From: Medicago truncatula
Taxonomy: Eukaryota; Streptophyta; Magnoliopsida; Fabales; Fabaceae
Assembly (NCBI RefSeq): GCF_003473485.1
Contig: NC_053045.1
Coordinates: 58,694,494 to 58,758,493, forward strand
Length of the DNA: 64,000 bases
Direction: 5' to 3'
Shown here: piece after piece, positions 1 through 15,300 of the stretch
Layout of the letters: each line of letters opens with the position of its first letter
Numbering within the stretch: position 1 is the stretch's first letter
Notes under the pieces: generated by a model
What the model was told of the DNA's origin: nothing
Databases searched by the model: none
What the model saw: only the letters and a program-made list of their open reading frames with translations
Made by a program: the position numbers and the translations under genes

Positions 1-89
1 CAAACCAAACCGCATGCTTTTTTCTCTCGCGGTTTGGATGATTATTATGCTTGAAACCGAACCAAACCGCACCGCGAACACCCCTACTT
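1..89. mobile_element. Terminal fragment of a hAT-like MITE
   Basis: The first 89 bases are rich in CAAACCGC and ACCAAACCGC words and end in GCGAACACCCCTAC. This matches the sub-terminal and terminal pattern of common plant hAT-type MITEs whose ends read TAGGGGTGTTCGCGG. Only one end lies in the window, so neither target duplication nor length can be determined. The family assignment is from memory of plant repeats. Confidence 0.5.
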
Positions 90-510
90 GTTTCTAAAGA
101 AATTATTACTAATTTAATAAACAATTAACAATATTTAGAAAAGAAAAATATTCAATGAAAAAAGGCTAAATTAAATTTTTTTTTCCCCCTAATTTTAAAA
201 TTAGCACTTTTGGTCTACCAGGTCAATGCCGATGTTGAGAACTAAAATAGCTGATTTTTGTAAGTTGAAGGAACAAAAGTGCAATTTAGCAAAATAATAA
301 AATACACGTGTGAGACCGAGTCATTAAATTCGAGAAGCAAAACACAACTAAGTCAAACAAAAAGAAAAAAACTAATCAACAATAGTTAGGAGAGTTATAT
401 ATAAATACGAAAGAACCACGCATCACAATGTTTAAAATATTGGAAGAGGGTTAACCGTGATTAAATAGACTAATCAATCAATAGCGATTCAATCTTTCTC
501 GTTAGGGTTT
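90..510. other. AT-rich upstream region without a gene
   Basis: This stretch is AT-rich and has no open reading frame of note. It lies directly upstream of the TBP-like relic, so it probably holds the old promoter of that gene. I see no clear element in it. Confidence 0.4.
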
Positions 511-2525
511 ATGGCAGATCAATAAATGCAAGAGAGCCAACCTGCTGGAGTTGCAATTGCACCTACCCTGAAGAACGTTCAGTGAGTATCTGAATATGTT
601 TTCGTGAAATTATTCTGATGGATCTATGACACATTGATACGGGTATAATTGAATGTAACCGTAACGTCTTTGGGGTTAGAAATGTTTGAGTTTGAGACCT
701 GTGAATCTTGAAAGATGGAGTGAGATGATATATTGTCTTATTTTTTGGGTGTGTGTGAATTGGTGGGTGATACATTGATACCAGCAGTAGTTTGAGATTC
801 GATTAGAATTGTCGTAGCCATAGAGCACAAATTAACATAATAAAAGAAGAGGAATGTTAGCAACAGTCACTTTTCAACACTCTCTCTAGCACTTACTCTT
901 TTATTAGATGAAATCAATGTATGCCCCATCAATTTATGTGGCTTCAATTTTCAAAGTGTAGACCCGCAATGATGTGTTCAAAAAAGAGTGTTGCTAGCAT
1001 TACTCATAAAGAATGTCTTAGAGAGAAATTCATGTAAAGTCTTACGGTGTAAAAGATGGCATATTCTCATCTTAAGTAGTTTGCATTGCATGGAGAAGAT
1101 TGTTTGTACAAGTCTCTGTAAGAAGACTATAACAGAATAGACATAGTTTAGTATAGTCAAAGGTAATACTGATTGAGAAAAATTACGAGCCAAATTATTA
1201 TTAACAAGAATTCAGTTTTGAAGGAAAGATCTTTCTTCTTGTTTACAATGTGCATGTTTGGTATCACAACGAGTTTGTCAGAATTGTGGTGAGTCGTCAT
1301 GATTTTTAAAAGCTAAACCTTATAGCTTTTGCAAAATTATGGTGGTTCCATATGACTCCGGCAAAACCACCATGATGCAAATCATGCAGAATATCTAATA
1401 TAATAATGCTTTTAGTAATTCTTTACTGTGAATGTTGGAATATGTAATAAATTTCCTTCTCTACAGAATAAACTAATTACGGCTTGAGGTGTTTTTACTT
1501 GCAGAAATATTGTTTCAACAGTAAATTGGGGGCGTAAGTTAGATCTCAAAGCGATTGGTCTCCAAGCTCCTAACACTCGTATTGTGACGTACAAGCCCAA
1601 GGCAAGTTTCATCTGCTCAATCGTTGTGAATGTCATCCAAATACTATATGTGTTATGTATGCAAGTGTGTGCGTTGTGCGCTTGTGCTTGCTTTTCCTTT
1701 CAATTGGTAAATATGATTGTTTTAGAGGCACTGATGATCGTAATGCAAAATTCTTTGTAGCGTATACCTTTTCTCGTTATGAAGATCAGAGAACCAAAAA
1801 CAACTGCACTTATCTCTGCTTCTGGCATGATGGTATGCTCTTTGGTTGCACTTGCTCATTGAAGTGCTTTATGTTTTTTTAACATTGTATTCCAATATTG
1901 TATGTGTTGTTTAACATATAACCATATCCCTAATCAGTGTTCCTTTTGCAAAACCAAATAATTTGGCATAGTACTTTGAAGGAATTCTGTTTCTTATGCT
2001 GTTCTAATTTACCTAGATTTGTATTTGAGCTAAAAGTGAGCAACAATCTAAATTGGCAGCAAGAAAGGTGTGTTCTTGTTCTTTTTTTGGTTTATCACAT
2101 TCCTACTATGTATCTATATTATTGATGTCCTCCACTCGAAGTTAATTACACTGGAAAACTAAGCCATTTGTGTTAGATTGGAGCCTCTTTGTTTTTCAAA
2201 ATTTACGGTATTTTCTAATTTATTTTTTTCTACTTAGCAGACCGGTATCATGCAAAAGCTTGGTTTTCCGGCTAAATTTGAGGTACAACTTCTTCTCTTT
2301 CAGATTATCCACTTCACTGGAATTGTTTCATCAACAATTTGTGTTTTTTTCTCGTAATACTTGATTCCTTTGCCTTTATTTATGCTTTAGGATTTCAAGA
2401 TTCGCAGCCAGATGAATGTCAACTTCCGCAAATGGTTGGATGGTCTTGCGCGTTCCTATGGTGCTTCATCTAGTGTAAACTTGGTTGACGAAGTTTCAAA
2501 AAGTATTCAGCAACTCACTATTTAA
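511..2525 (+). pseudogene. Degenerate TATA-box-binding protein (TBP) gene
   Basis: TBP nucleates transcription pre-initiation complexes by binding the TATA box with a two-repeat saddle. Here six exon-like blocks match the plant TBP N-terminus and first repeat in order. They are 511-581 (MADQ, then stop TAA at 523-525, then a block ending TLKNVQ), 1505-1601 (NIVSTVNWGRKLDLKAIGLQ), 1748-1841 (IREPKTTALISASG after a frameshift), 2030-2067 (KSEQQSKLAARK), 2238-2282 (MQKLGFPAKFE) and 2391-2525. The last block keeps DFKI and a LARSYGASSS stretch resembling LAYSHGAFSS, then ends at TAA. The second saddle repeat, including the GLIYRM and FVSGKIV regions, is missing. The donor after block 2 is GC instead of GT. 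The intron positions show it derives from genomic DNA and is not a retrocopy. An early stop, a frameshift and loss of half the fold make a functional product very unlikely. Confidence 0.85.
853..1001. mobile_element. Short MITE inside TBP-relic intron 1
   Basis: The ends form imperfect terminal inverted repeats of about 28 bp. The left end begins AATGTTAGCAACAG, and the right end, read on the other strand, begins AATGCTAGCAACAC. Both arms continue to a TTTTCAACAC or TTTTGAACAC word. The element is about 150 bp long and non-coding. The arms resemble the ends of the foldback element at 16681-17122, so they may be one family. Confidence 0.6.
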
Positions 2526-3688
2526 CTTTGCTTGCAAGTCAGGCCATATTGAGTTTGTATTTGAAACTCACAAATACACATTCAATTTGTATTCAATGAC
2601 AGGAGAGAAAATGTACTTTTTATATCTTCAAGATAAATAAGTGTTAATAAGATATGTTTATGCATTTCAACTACCTCAAGCCTATTTATGAATATCTCCA
2701 TACTTGAACTGGAATATTAGTATCTTTTGCATTGTTATCAAGCACCCCATTATCGTTGCTCTTAGAAAACTACCCTATAAATCACTTAATAAAAAATTTC
2801 TTATTTACTTTTATTATGCTGTTAGTTATTCCATCCTATTTTCATGTTTCTTTTTGTATAAAAACAATTGGAAAAAGTAAATTATTAATAATTAAAGTGG
2901 ACTAATGGTCATTATACAATAACTATCGGAAATTTAAACTTCATCCTATAAAGTTATAATCTCAAACTCTTACCACCGAATTGACACTTCATTGACTTTT
3001 TCTTTGTAAATTTAGAAAAGAGAAAATTATCATTAACTAAACAAATGGAACTATTGACCATTGTACAAATGTCTTCAAAATAATTTGAATTGTGTCCCTT
3101 ATTAGACCAAACTCCTATCATTAAATTCCCATTCATGGACAATTGCATCATGTATATTAGAAATACTTTGGTTCGATTAAAGTTGAGTTCATCCTTTTCT
3201 TCTTTTTTTCCTCACACAACATTGTATGTTTGGTCTGTTAAAATGCAATGTAAAATATCTATAAAATAAAAAATAAAAATAATATTGTGTTTTTGAGCTA
3301 GACATAATTTATTTATTGAAAACAGCTTACAACCATATCATAAATTATTTTTATGATAACTTCGAAATACTTTTAACGAACATGCAGATCATGAGATAAG
3401 CTCAAATAAAGTTTAATTAACTTTTTCAAACACTTCCTAAGTTCAAAGAACGTAATCTTGCCAACAATTCAGTGGTATAGTAGATATGGTTAACTTCACT
3501 TTTGGACCGAGTCATATAGTAGTAGTAATTAAGCATCACTATCAGTATCACTGCTGCTTATGATATCAAAACGGAGCAGATGAAAGAATCTACAATGAAC
3601 CAAAAGGCACATGGCATTACGTGATCACAAACCACTTCTTATCCTTGACTCTGTCTTTTAACCATCTGATACGTATGTGATTAGGTTC
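2526..3688. other. Intergenic region
   Basis: AT-rich DNA lies between the TBP relic and the peroxidase gene. I see no coding sequence or clear repeat. The last 200 bases should contain the peroxidase promoter. Confidence 0.5.
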
Positions 3689-3689
3689 C

Positions 3690-3701
3690 TATATATATAA
3701 T
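3690..3701 (+). promoter_or_regulatory. TATA box of the peroxidase gene
   Basis: The run CTATATATATAA lies about 80 bases upstream of the peroxidase ATG. That is the right spacing for a TATA box with a transcript start near 3725 and a leader of roughly 50 bases. Confidence 0.6.
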
Positions 3702-3779
3702 ACAATAGTGCCCAACAATCCAATTCATAAACACTCGTTAACATTAATATCACTAGGAATAGTTACTGTCCCCTAAAAA

Positions 3780-5228
<1,449 letters not shown>

Positions 5229-6309
5229 ATAATTTAAGTCAAGTTGATAATGCCCTATGTAAACTCAGTATGATGGTCGTGTGCTATTCCATCGTTAGGA
5301 AAAATTATGTTAAGTGTGTGGGATGAAAACGTACTGATTAATTAATTAATGATTACTTGAATCGAGCTGAGTAGCTCTTTATAACCAAAGATGACAGCAA
5401 TTATTTCCTTAAGCGCATTATATGATTTCATTAGGTAAAATACCAAAACCACATGAAACTATATTGATTGTCTAAATTAATGGTGAAGTTTTATTAAAAT
5501 TTATAAATAAAGCGAAGCCTATGTTACATGACGATCTGGGTAGATCGTTTCCTTGCGAAGTGTATTGACCCCTCACAGCCCTTAGTGCTGAGCCAGACAG
5601 TGATAGTGAAATCTCAACAATTAGGACCGAAGTAACTCATGAATGCAAATATATGGATTACAAAGCCGTTTGAAAGCTGCAACATCTGTATGTGCCGCCT
5701 CGCCTTAAACTCAACGAAGTTCAGACTCCTGGGGTTGAAAAGATATGTCAGCATTGAAATTATAAACAAAAATATAGGAACAAGCATAGCTTGACCACCC
5801 ATCTTCCATAAACTATTTAAACCTAAATCCTCCTTGATGTTTTGACCTTATCATCTGTAGAGCTCATTTTATTTTGACCTTATCTTATTTTGAGTCCACC
5901 TATCCGTCATAAATCCTTTATTTATTTTTTATTACATAAATTCTTGTTTATACAATGTTGGAAGTTTTTTCTTGTTAGTATTTACCACCCAAATTCAATT
6001 TTATTCACATCAATAGTCTTATAACTGGGTCGGAAGATTTTCTCTGAGCATGAGCATTACTTTTCCATAATAAATGATACTTAAAGCACTCTTTTGATTC
6101 ATCCACCCCGCCTACATACTATTGATGTCCCTTATTCTCTCTATGGTCCCTACCGAACTCTTGGAAATGATAAAAATGCATACTCATGATCCTACAATCC
6201 TACTTAATGAATAATCATTGCCCCCTTTCAAAAGGCAACAAAAAGTTAGTAAGATGACGTCAAAAGACTACAGCTTGTTAGTTTGTGTTTTTTTTGTGTG
6301 TGCATGTGT
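5229..6309. other. Region between the convergent peroxidase and FCA genes
   Basis: This holds the 3' ends of two convergent genes. A 62-codon minus-strand frame at 5614-5802 has no recognisable domain, and I do not support it as a gene. Otherwise the region is featureless AT-rich DNA. Confidence 0.5.
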
Positions 6310-9300
6310 TCAAACTGGGGTAGATAAGTTGGTGCAAGGACTAAAACCTGTAGGCCTGTTTTTCCACATCAGCTCTTGTGTATTATTGATACCCTAAAAT
6401 GGATTAAGGAAACATGATTAGACGAAAAGACATCATCAAATAGAAAGAAGGTGAAAAGGATTAACGTTATACCTGTGAATAACGTCCAGGATCACCGGCA
6501 GAAACAAATGATGTCTGTGACTGTTTATAGCCAAGTTCCTAAAAATCCAAACAACTTTCAATTATACACCAAAAAGGAGCCATTTAAAATTAGCAAGTCA
6601 GAGAACAGTGGCTACATGTATAGGCTCTGAGTTATATCAGACATCCCTTCTATTGTTATCAAACAAATGTTGACAAGGGTATATCATATAGCATTACCTG
6701 AACATTTTGATGACCTGTAACTCCATATGCCTGGAACTAGAATTGGAAAAAAAAGTCATTAGCATAATCCTCGTTTTTCTATGCCAAATGAAGTATATCC
6801 TAGAGATGCTTACCGACGAAGGCTGCTGTATTTGTTGATGGTGAACTTGTCCTCGAAAATGACTTTGAGGCTGAACCTGTTGGTTTTGTGCAACTTGCTG
6901 GGTGGGTGGTATTGAAGGCTGTCCCTGAATTTGAGACTGCTGAACAGACTGATTGAGCAGTTGTTTTTGCTGTTCAGATGATGTCAACTCTTCGGGTTTC
7001 TCCCACTGTGGGTTCATTTCAGCAAAAATTAGTTCCACAATGTAAAATAACTCACAAAACCTAATGGCAAGTTGGCAACTCAAGTAAATTCTTACCCGAC
7101 TTTCCCCAGTTACACTATTATAGTAGTATTTGAAGCCCTCGGGAGATAGATGCTCTGTCCAATTACAATTTCCAAGAGTTGTGTTCTGGCTTATTGGTTG
7201 TACAGAAGAAGTAGCAGGTGTTGATGAAGGAACACCTGCAGCAGGTGCAGCTACATGAGTGCCGGTCGCTGCTTGCGATACAGTCCCACCCCATTGAGAC
7301 TACAAAAATAAAAGAATAAAAAGCATTAGCACATGATCGTTATATAAAAGACATCCTCTAATGCATCCTAGAAGGATAATAAATAATATGAACTAACAAC
7401 AATAGAAAGTAATCAATTACTCCAAGACTTCCAAGTCAAAAGTCAATTGAAAGAGTACAGCACATGTAAAGAATACAATTATCAGTTGGTAGCTACAAGG
7501 ACAATATTATGCAGGGGTCGGGATTCGAACCCCAGACTACCCACTTCTACACATTTAAAATGTGTGAACCCCAGCCACTAGGCTACTTGACCAAAAAAAA
7601 TACAATTATCAAGAAACTTTTAGTAGTATAACTGATTCAAACTAAACCAACCAAAGACGATTCATAGATCAGTCCAACCAAAGACGATTCATAGATCAGT
7701 CCAACCAAAGACGATCAAGCAATAAAACCAATGTTCAACTTGTGAAATCTCATACTGGGTGATATGATGAACAAATAAGATAATCCAAATTAAAAGGAAT
7801 TTAAGGAAGAGATTTTGACAATAAATACCTGTGTTTTAGTAGCTTCTGCATGATGCTGCAATGGCGATGCTTGACTGGATGGTTGCATCATCTGTAATTG
7901 TTGTTGAAGCTGGGAGAAGGCCTGCTGAGATGAATGAAAGCTTGCTTGTAACGTCTGTGTTTGTTGTGACAACAATTGAGCTAACTGAGAAGGGGATTGT
8001 GGAAGAGGTTGAAGTGGATGTTGCTGCTGCTGCATAGAAGGAGGAATTTGCTGTTGACTTGGAGTAGTCAATGCGGTATTAGATTGCATGCTGGTATCAA
8101 GAGAGGTCTGAGGAAATGTAGCAGACAAAACACCCTGCTGACTTTGAGGCTGAGAAACTGAAAACTGTGCATTTATGCCCAGTCCCTGTGGACCAGCAGG
8201 GAGAGGTTGTGGCTGACCATGCTGCCTGAAAGATGGACGTGTGGATGTTTGTGGATAGGGAATCGGAGCTTGAGGATATAACTGGTGTGAAGGTGGAAAC
8301 TCCTGAGATGATTGAATAGGTTTCTGTGATGGAGGTATTTGTTGATTGACCGGTGGAATTTGTGGTTGAGGCTGGTTGAAATTCTGAAAACAAAGTAAAT
8401 TTACTAATCTGAGTCAAGCTAACAAACAGGTGAAGCCTCATTACTCATTGATGCTTACTGATAATCTCAAAATACCTGTTGCGGCATTGCTGACGGAGAC
8501 TGAGTTTGAAAACGACCATCTATGGAGACTCCCATGCCAGTCATAGGACCACCCTATATTCATTTAAATAGTGTAAGCAACAGATTTGTGAAGATCAAAA
8601 TAATGGACGAATAAATAATTAGGGGTCAACATTTTGAAAATTATTATTAAACTCTTGAACCCTTCTCTGTCACTTGTCAGTGACAGATTATGCCATGTGA
8701 TTAATTAGAGAACCTTGCAGAAGCAGCTACTAAATGAGTTTATTCCATTCTTTTAACAAAAAAGAGTGATGAGACACTGCAGTTTCAGTCTTGCAGTAGT
8801 GCAGTTTGATATTTGATAAAAACAGGCGATCACTTAGCAACAAAACCCAGAAGGTAGCAAAAAGGTATTTAAAGGACTTTGCTCAGTAGTGTGTTCGCAG
8901 GCTCACACCTCTCGATCAACAGACAAGTTCAAACCTTTTTTATCATGATTAGAATTGACAAAGTGATTGATGGGGTAACTTCTGATGCAGTCAGTTATTT
9001 AGGGGTACTTAGCAGTTTGTGTAATATGCAGTTATTTGTGTTTCTTAGGAGCAGTTAGGCAGTTTGTTTTAGAGTGCAGTTATTAGTATTTGATTAGGAG
9101 CAGTTAGACAGTTTATTTCCTAGTATCACAAATAAGGCCATTCAGCCATAACTGTGGGGAGGATTCAGGAAAATAGACTTAAGAATTAGGAAGGCAGAGA
9201 TGTATTGTTAGCACTCTGAAGGAGCATTTGCTCTGGGATTACAGAGGGGTTAATCTTCTGTAATATTTCTTTTAATTAATTAATTAATTCAATAATACAG

Positions 9301-12300
9301 TTTCTTCTTCTTTTTAATACCGGGTTCCTATCAGTAATATTTCCCATGATTTACTCAGCCAAAGTTAAAGATAAGTCAGCTGAGAGTACTAATCACCATG
9401 CAGCAACAAATCCATAGTGAAGACAAAACCAACTAACCAAGGCAGCAATTAATATTGAAAAGTAAAACACTTGGCATAAAATAGGGAGAGGCATTTCAGT
9501 TGCGGTAGATTTTAAAGAAAAATATTATCAATGGACTTGGGGAAACATCTTTCAATATCATTGAATTTATACTTACTGCATTTATAGGCAATGCCATGTC
9601 CCCGGATCTTGGAATCAATGGAGGCCCCATGCCATGAAAACCAGCATTGAAGGATGTCCCAGTATTTGGTTGAGGGATTGGACGCCAAGCATTAGGGGGA
9701 GGAATATGATCACCCATAGGATCAGAATTATTTGATGGAAGTCTGCAAATAGTAATTGCCAAAATAAAGCATAGCATTGAGTAACATAACAAGAATACAA
9801 AAGATGAACCATTAAAAGATAGTAGTAAGGCTGGTCCTTTGCAAAAAGAAATAGTAGTAAAGCTGGTGGGAGGATACCTAGTGCCTGGTGAATCCAATCT
9901 TGGACCAAATCCTGCAGATCCAAATGCAGGACCCCTGGAAACCAAAGATAAGTTCAAAAACTACTCATTGATGCATGCATAACATCCATTTGAGTCATAT
10001 ATTGGAAGCCTAACACATGGGCTAACTAGTCATAATTAAGCTAATATGGTAGAGTGCTAAAATGGCAAAATAAAACTCTAGCTTAGCCATGATCTCATAT
10101 TCATAACACCAAGCACAAATCAATTTCTGGATCAAGTGAAAATAGTCCACGGCTCCATGCTTTGTGCAATTAATTAATTATATGATGGGCTTTTATGCTT
10201 AGGAATCATCCACTAATGCTAGAAAACAAACCTGGAATCTCCTTGACGAGGTCTCTTAGGATCAGCGAACCGGACAATCAGTGGTTGTTCACAACCCTAT
10301 GCAAAAACATACAAGATTATAAACATAAAGCTCTTATAAGGAGAACTGAAAAAAGAAGAAGAAAAATTCTTACTCTCATTGTATATATTCCATTAAGTGC
10401 ATTAATAGCTGCCAGTGCCATATCTCTATGAGAGTATTTGACAAAACCGCATCCTTCAGACAAAAATAAGGAAAAATATTATCTATTTGGTACTGCTGTC
10501 AAATGCCAAACGCGCATACAGGGACCAAGAATAAAAATTAAATGACCCCAAACATTGTAGGAAAAGGATTATGAAAACAATGTTGAATGCGTCAGTTGTT
10601 TCATACTTTACAGAAACCATTTGTAACCTGAGAATAAGAAACACCAATTCTCACTCTCCCAGTCCCACCCCACAACCAGGTTTCAGACTAATTTCACATA
10701 TATGAAGAAAACATACCACGACTCTGCTTCTGGTCATCACGCATAAGATAAACATCTTCAATCCGTCCATATTTTGAGAAAACCTGATGCAAGAGACACT
10801 ATCAATCACTACCGTGTTCACAACAACAGTAAGCATGACACATTATTCCTGGAAAACTAAACATTTTGGAGGGAGGGAAGTCAACAATTCACTAAATTAC
10901 AAGGACATCGTTTGTCTTGTTCCAAACATTCCCTTTTGCAAGAAAACAAACACATTTGTCCCACTGCAAATAGTTCAGTAACAATCTCTAATGTTTAAAG
11001 TTTGACTGGTAGCAACATACTTCCTCGACTTCCTTTACACTGGCCTGTTTGTTCAGAGAGCCCACGAATAGTTTGTACTCAACTGCACCTATCATATATA
11101 AATTTTACAAAACAGTCAGTCCAGGCAGTCGGATGATTTGGAACAATGATGCATTTAGAAAAGGAAAAAAAAAACGGGGGGGGGGGTGGGATGCCCAGGC
11201 GCAAATTCTTCCCAATTAAGGCTATAACTAACGACTTTCAACAATCATAAGCTTCAGAGCATGTTCAGACGAAGGTACGTACTACTGTTAACTTTTTTTT
11301 CCTTATCACTTAAAAGTTGTTATAACTAAAACGTGAATTTCACATGGCTTTAAATATATTTGGGTAAAATAATAAGTTGACTACTACAGCAGACAAAACG
11401 TTTAGACCATCCAAATAAATGTTCAGAAAGAGACAAGATACCCAATGATCAGCTGATAAAAATAATAGACAGGTTTTCTATGTCAAAAAGATGTCTCAAA
11501 CATTTCATCAGGTTCCATAAGGTCCCCTAATGCACAACATTGGCAGTTGTGCCAGATAAGTCGAGTTGCACTACAATTTATATATGTAAAAATTACAACT
11601 GTGATTTGGGAGACCTGAACAATATTTATTAATCCATGTATGTACACTATACTACACATGTTGCAATAAGAATTTTACAGACCAAACAATGTAAGGAGAA
11701 AAAAATATTTACCAAGGCGTTCTCGTTCGCCATCAGCATACCGCACTTGGATGGGACCAACACCCTAAATGATAATATTATACGTGTCAGAAAATTACTA
11801 ATCATATGTTGCCTTCCCTACTTACTATTCACTTAGGATTCAAAAGCACTGCACTCACTCCGGGAAGAGTATGTCGATTGTGCAATGCTCTAATTGCCTG
11901 ATCAGCTTCCTCTGAGGTAGCATATTTTATAAAACAACAACCTGCACAATAAAAGGTGTTTTATGCCAGTTCCACTAAATAACACCCTCGCCCCCAACAA
12001 CCACCAACAGAAAGCCACTGAGCAGGAAAACAATAAAGCAAGAAGTCTGACTTTAGAAACTTTTTTTTCTTAGAAATACTTAGCTGCTAACGAACACATA
12101 CAATAGGTCAAATTTGTAGAAATTTATGCATTGCATAGTCATTACCCCGTCAAACAAATTAGTTGATAATTTTCATGTACAGTATATTATATATTATATT
12201 ATACTAAAACTACAGAAGATCCCACAGGAATAATATATAGAAAATATATCAAAGTAATCTTATCACAAGTGAGGAAGCAAAATTCCAAACATCAAGAGAA

Positions 12301-15300
12301 GCACATGATAGATCAAATTAAAAAGATACAGTATGATCTTTTTATATGAAGAAGAATTCTGTAGTGTACAACTCATTAGCAAAAACCAAACAGCAATGGC
12401 ATGAAACACTTCAATATCAATAACCGAGATCACACTGATTTATCTGCACTAATGGTGAAGCTTACAAGCCACCACACAACTACAGTGCAATATAAATAAT
12501 TGACTAGTTCATAATCTTCGTCAAGAAAATAAACACCTTCTATTTCACATCTCATATCAGAGTTGACATTGTATCCTCTGTAGATTGATTACAGCAAAAC
12601 AGACTAACTCATAAGTAACAATAGGTTACTCATGCAAAAACTTCCCTTGGATAAAGGCATAACTAAAACCACTAAATTGCAACGTCTACAACACAGCACC
12701 AGAAATATTCACCAGTGTGCTAAAATATTCACAATCAATAGAATCTGAAGAGGAATTCTAGCATCGAAAAAGTAAAGGCTTAACTAATACCACCAAATTG
12801 CACAAGTTCACACAACTGCACCAGAAATATTCACCAGTGTGCTAAGATATTCACAATCAACAGAATCTGGGGATGAATTATGCTAGATGGCCTTTCTGAC
12901 TCAATAGCATATATAAAAGATTTCAACAAATTATTGTGATAAAGTACGACTGTGAGTCTAACTAATAAACAAAGGCAAAAGAATAGCACTTGACGAAATT
13001 TCAGTTCCATGGAGAATCCAACTTTCATGGTGGTCTTTTCGACAACTAAATGGCACTGGTACCTAAACGGACCAGTGGGTAGCAGATCCAGTCAAATATG
13101 CAAACACCTCTGGTATCTCAGATGGCTACGCATAGACATATAAACAACGTGATTGTCGTCATCCCAAACAGGTGGAATTAGAATTTCTAAACCGCCTGAC
13201 TTCTAAAATAATTTCTACATGTACTGCATCATTATATCTAATCACAGACCTATGATCAGGAAGAGGCAAAAACATTGTTCCAAGCAAGCACCACTCAGAA
13301 AGCATGTCGTACAGGAAATTATATACACCACGTACGCATAAAGTTTAAACTAAAAAACTATGTGCCAACATTTAACATACAGAACACAAACACAGAACCA
13401 TCAACCACATGAACAGGTCATCCATTCATAAGGTGCAATTAGAATTTCTAGACCACCTGACTTCTAAAATAATTTCTATATGTGCTGCATCATTATATCT
13501 AATCACAGACCTACGATCACGAAGAAGCAAAATCATTGTTCCAAGTGAGCACCATTCTGAAACCACACCCATACAGGAAATCATATTCATCACATACGCA
13601 TAATGTTCAAACTAAAATTAAACTAGGTGCCTACATTTAACATAAAGAATCACAAACACAACCATCAACCACGTCGCCAACAGGTCATCCATTCATAAGG
13701 TGCAAATAGAATTTCTAAATCACCAACTTCTAAAGTAATTTCTATATGTGCTGCATCATTATATCTGATAACCCACCTATGATCACGAAGAAGCAAAATC
13801 ATTGTTCCAAGTGAGCACCATTCTGAAACTATGCCCATACAGGAAATCATATCCATCACATACGCATAATGTTGAAACTAAAACTAAACTAGGTGCCTAC
13901 ATTTAACATAAAGAATCACTAACACACAACCATCAACCACGTCACCAACAGGTCATCGATTCATACGTTGCAAATAGAATTTCTACACCACCCTGACTTC
14001 TAAAGTAATTTCTATATGGACTGCATCGTTGTATCTTATCACAGACCTATGATCACGAAGTAGCAAAATAATTGTTCCACGCAAACACACCATTCTGAAA
14101 CCACGTCATAGAGGAAATTATATCCATCAAACACACATAAAACTTTAAAACTAAAACTAGTTGCCTACATTTAACTTAAAGAATCACAAAAACACAACCA
14201 TCAACCACATCGCCAACGGGTCATCCATTCATACACACATGCATAACGTTAAAACTAAAACTAGTTGCCTACATTTGACATAAAGAATCACAAACACGCA
14301 ACCATCAACCACATCGCCAACGGGTCAACCATTCATAATGTATCTAATGAAGTATGAATTCCAACAAACACATCAATCATTGATATCAATTAGCATCCGT
14401 ACTTTGTCAGCCGAACTTTAAGCCCCCCACCATTTTACTCAATCGAAACTGATACATGACATCCCAAGCCATTCAATAAATGCTAACATTCACCAAAGTA
14501 TGAGAAAAATTAAACCTTCTGAGATACATTGTGATTAACACCAGTCAAATGTAAAAACCCAAGATTTTGTCTGTTTCCTTTGTACAATTACTGACTTCTA
14601 AATTTTTGGCAAAACAATCTACACCTATAGCAACAAACACCCCCACTGCAACCAATTTTTGAGCAAAGCCCCCACTTCTGCAGCTACAATTGCAAGAGCA
14701 GGATCTTTTGGTCCTCGAAGATCCCATCTTCTATACAAAGAGCAGCTTACAGATTTACATCTCTCAGCCCCTTCAGGTATGACAGGTCGAGGAAAAAAGT
14801 GGAACCAAAACCAACAAGTCTGAACTTGTTTCAAAATCAAACTGAGATGAAGACGAGCGTATAGTCTTCCCTATCAGCCTCTCAGAGGACCTGAAAGAAA
14901 ATGTACATGAATCGCAACAGTCTTAGAATATAAGAATCACAAATACCTTGATGCTGTCCTGTTTTTCTATCTTTGATCAGGGCGACCTCAACCACATTCC
15001 CGTGTTCCTCAAACAAAGGACGGATCTAGCATCAAATGATTGTAACAAGAAAACAATTACTTATCAAATATTAGACTTATGTTAATATATTTTGATCAGA
15101 TGTAATGGAAAACATGAGATCATTAAGCAATCAAGAAAATAACATGTAAAAAGGTTAGACGACTTACATCTTCCTCAGTTGCTGTTCGGGGAACAGACCC
15201 AACAAAAAGTTTGGCAAAATTTCCACCATCAGAATGATCTGAAATGAACAAATGTGTCATTCAAGATTTCAAGTTATACCAAGTCATATTCTACTAGCTT

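Larger units (their letters stand above)
11942..14946 (-). other. FCA intron 3, 3.0 kb, largest intron of the gene
   Basis: This intron is about 3,005 bp, larger than any other in the gene. It lies between exons 3 and 4, inside RRM1. In Arabidopsis, intron 3 of FCA is the place where FCA promotes premature polyadenylation of its own transcript, giving the short beta form. The position and large size are conserved here; whether polyadenylation sites are used cannot be told from sequence alone. The 5' part holds the tandem arrays described separately. Confidence 0.75.

Noticed and set aside
5614-5802. 62-codon minus-strand frame starting MGGQAMLV
   Set aside because: Hydrophobic start but no recognisable family, no partner exons, and it lies in the 3' region between two convergent genes.
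7500-7595. Functional tRNA gene
   Set aside because: A and B boxes are recognisable but I cannot assemble a proper acceptor stem and cloverleaf; it lies in an intron and is followed by SINE-like sequence.
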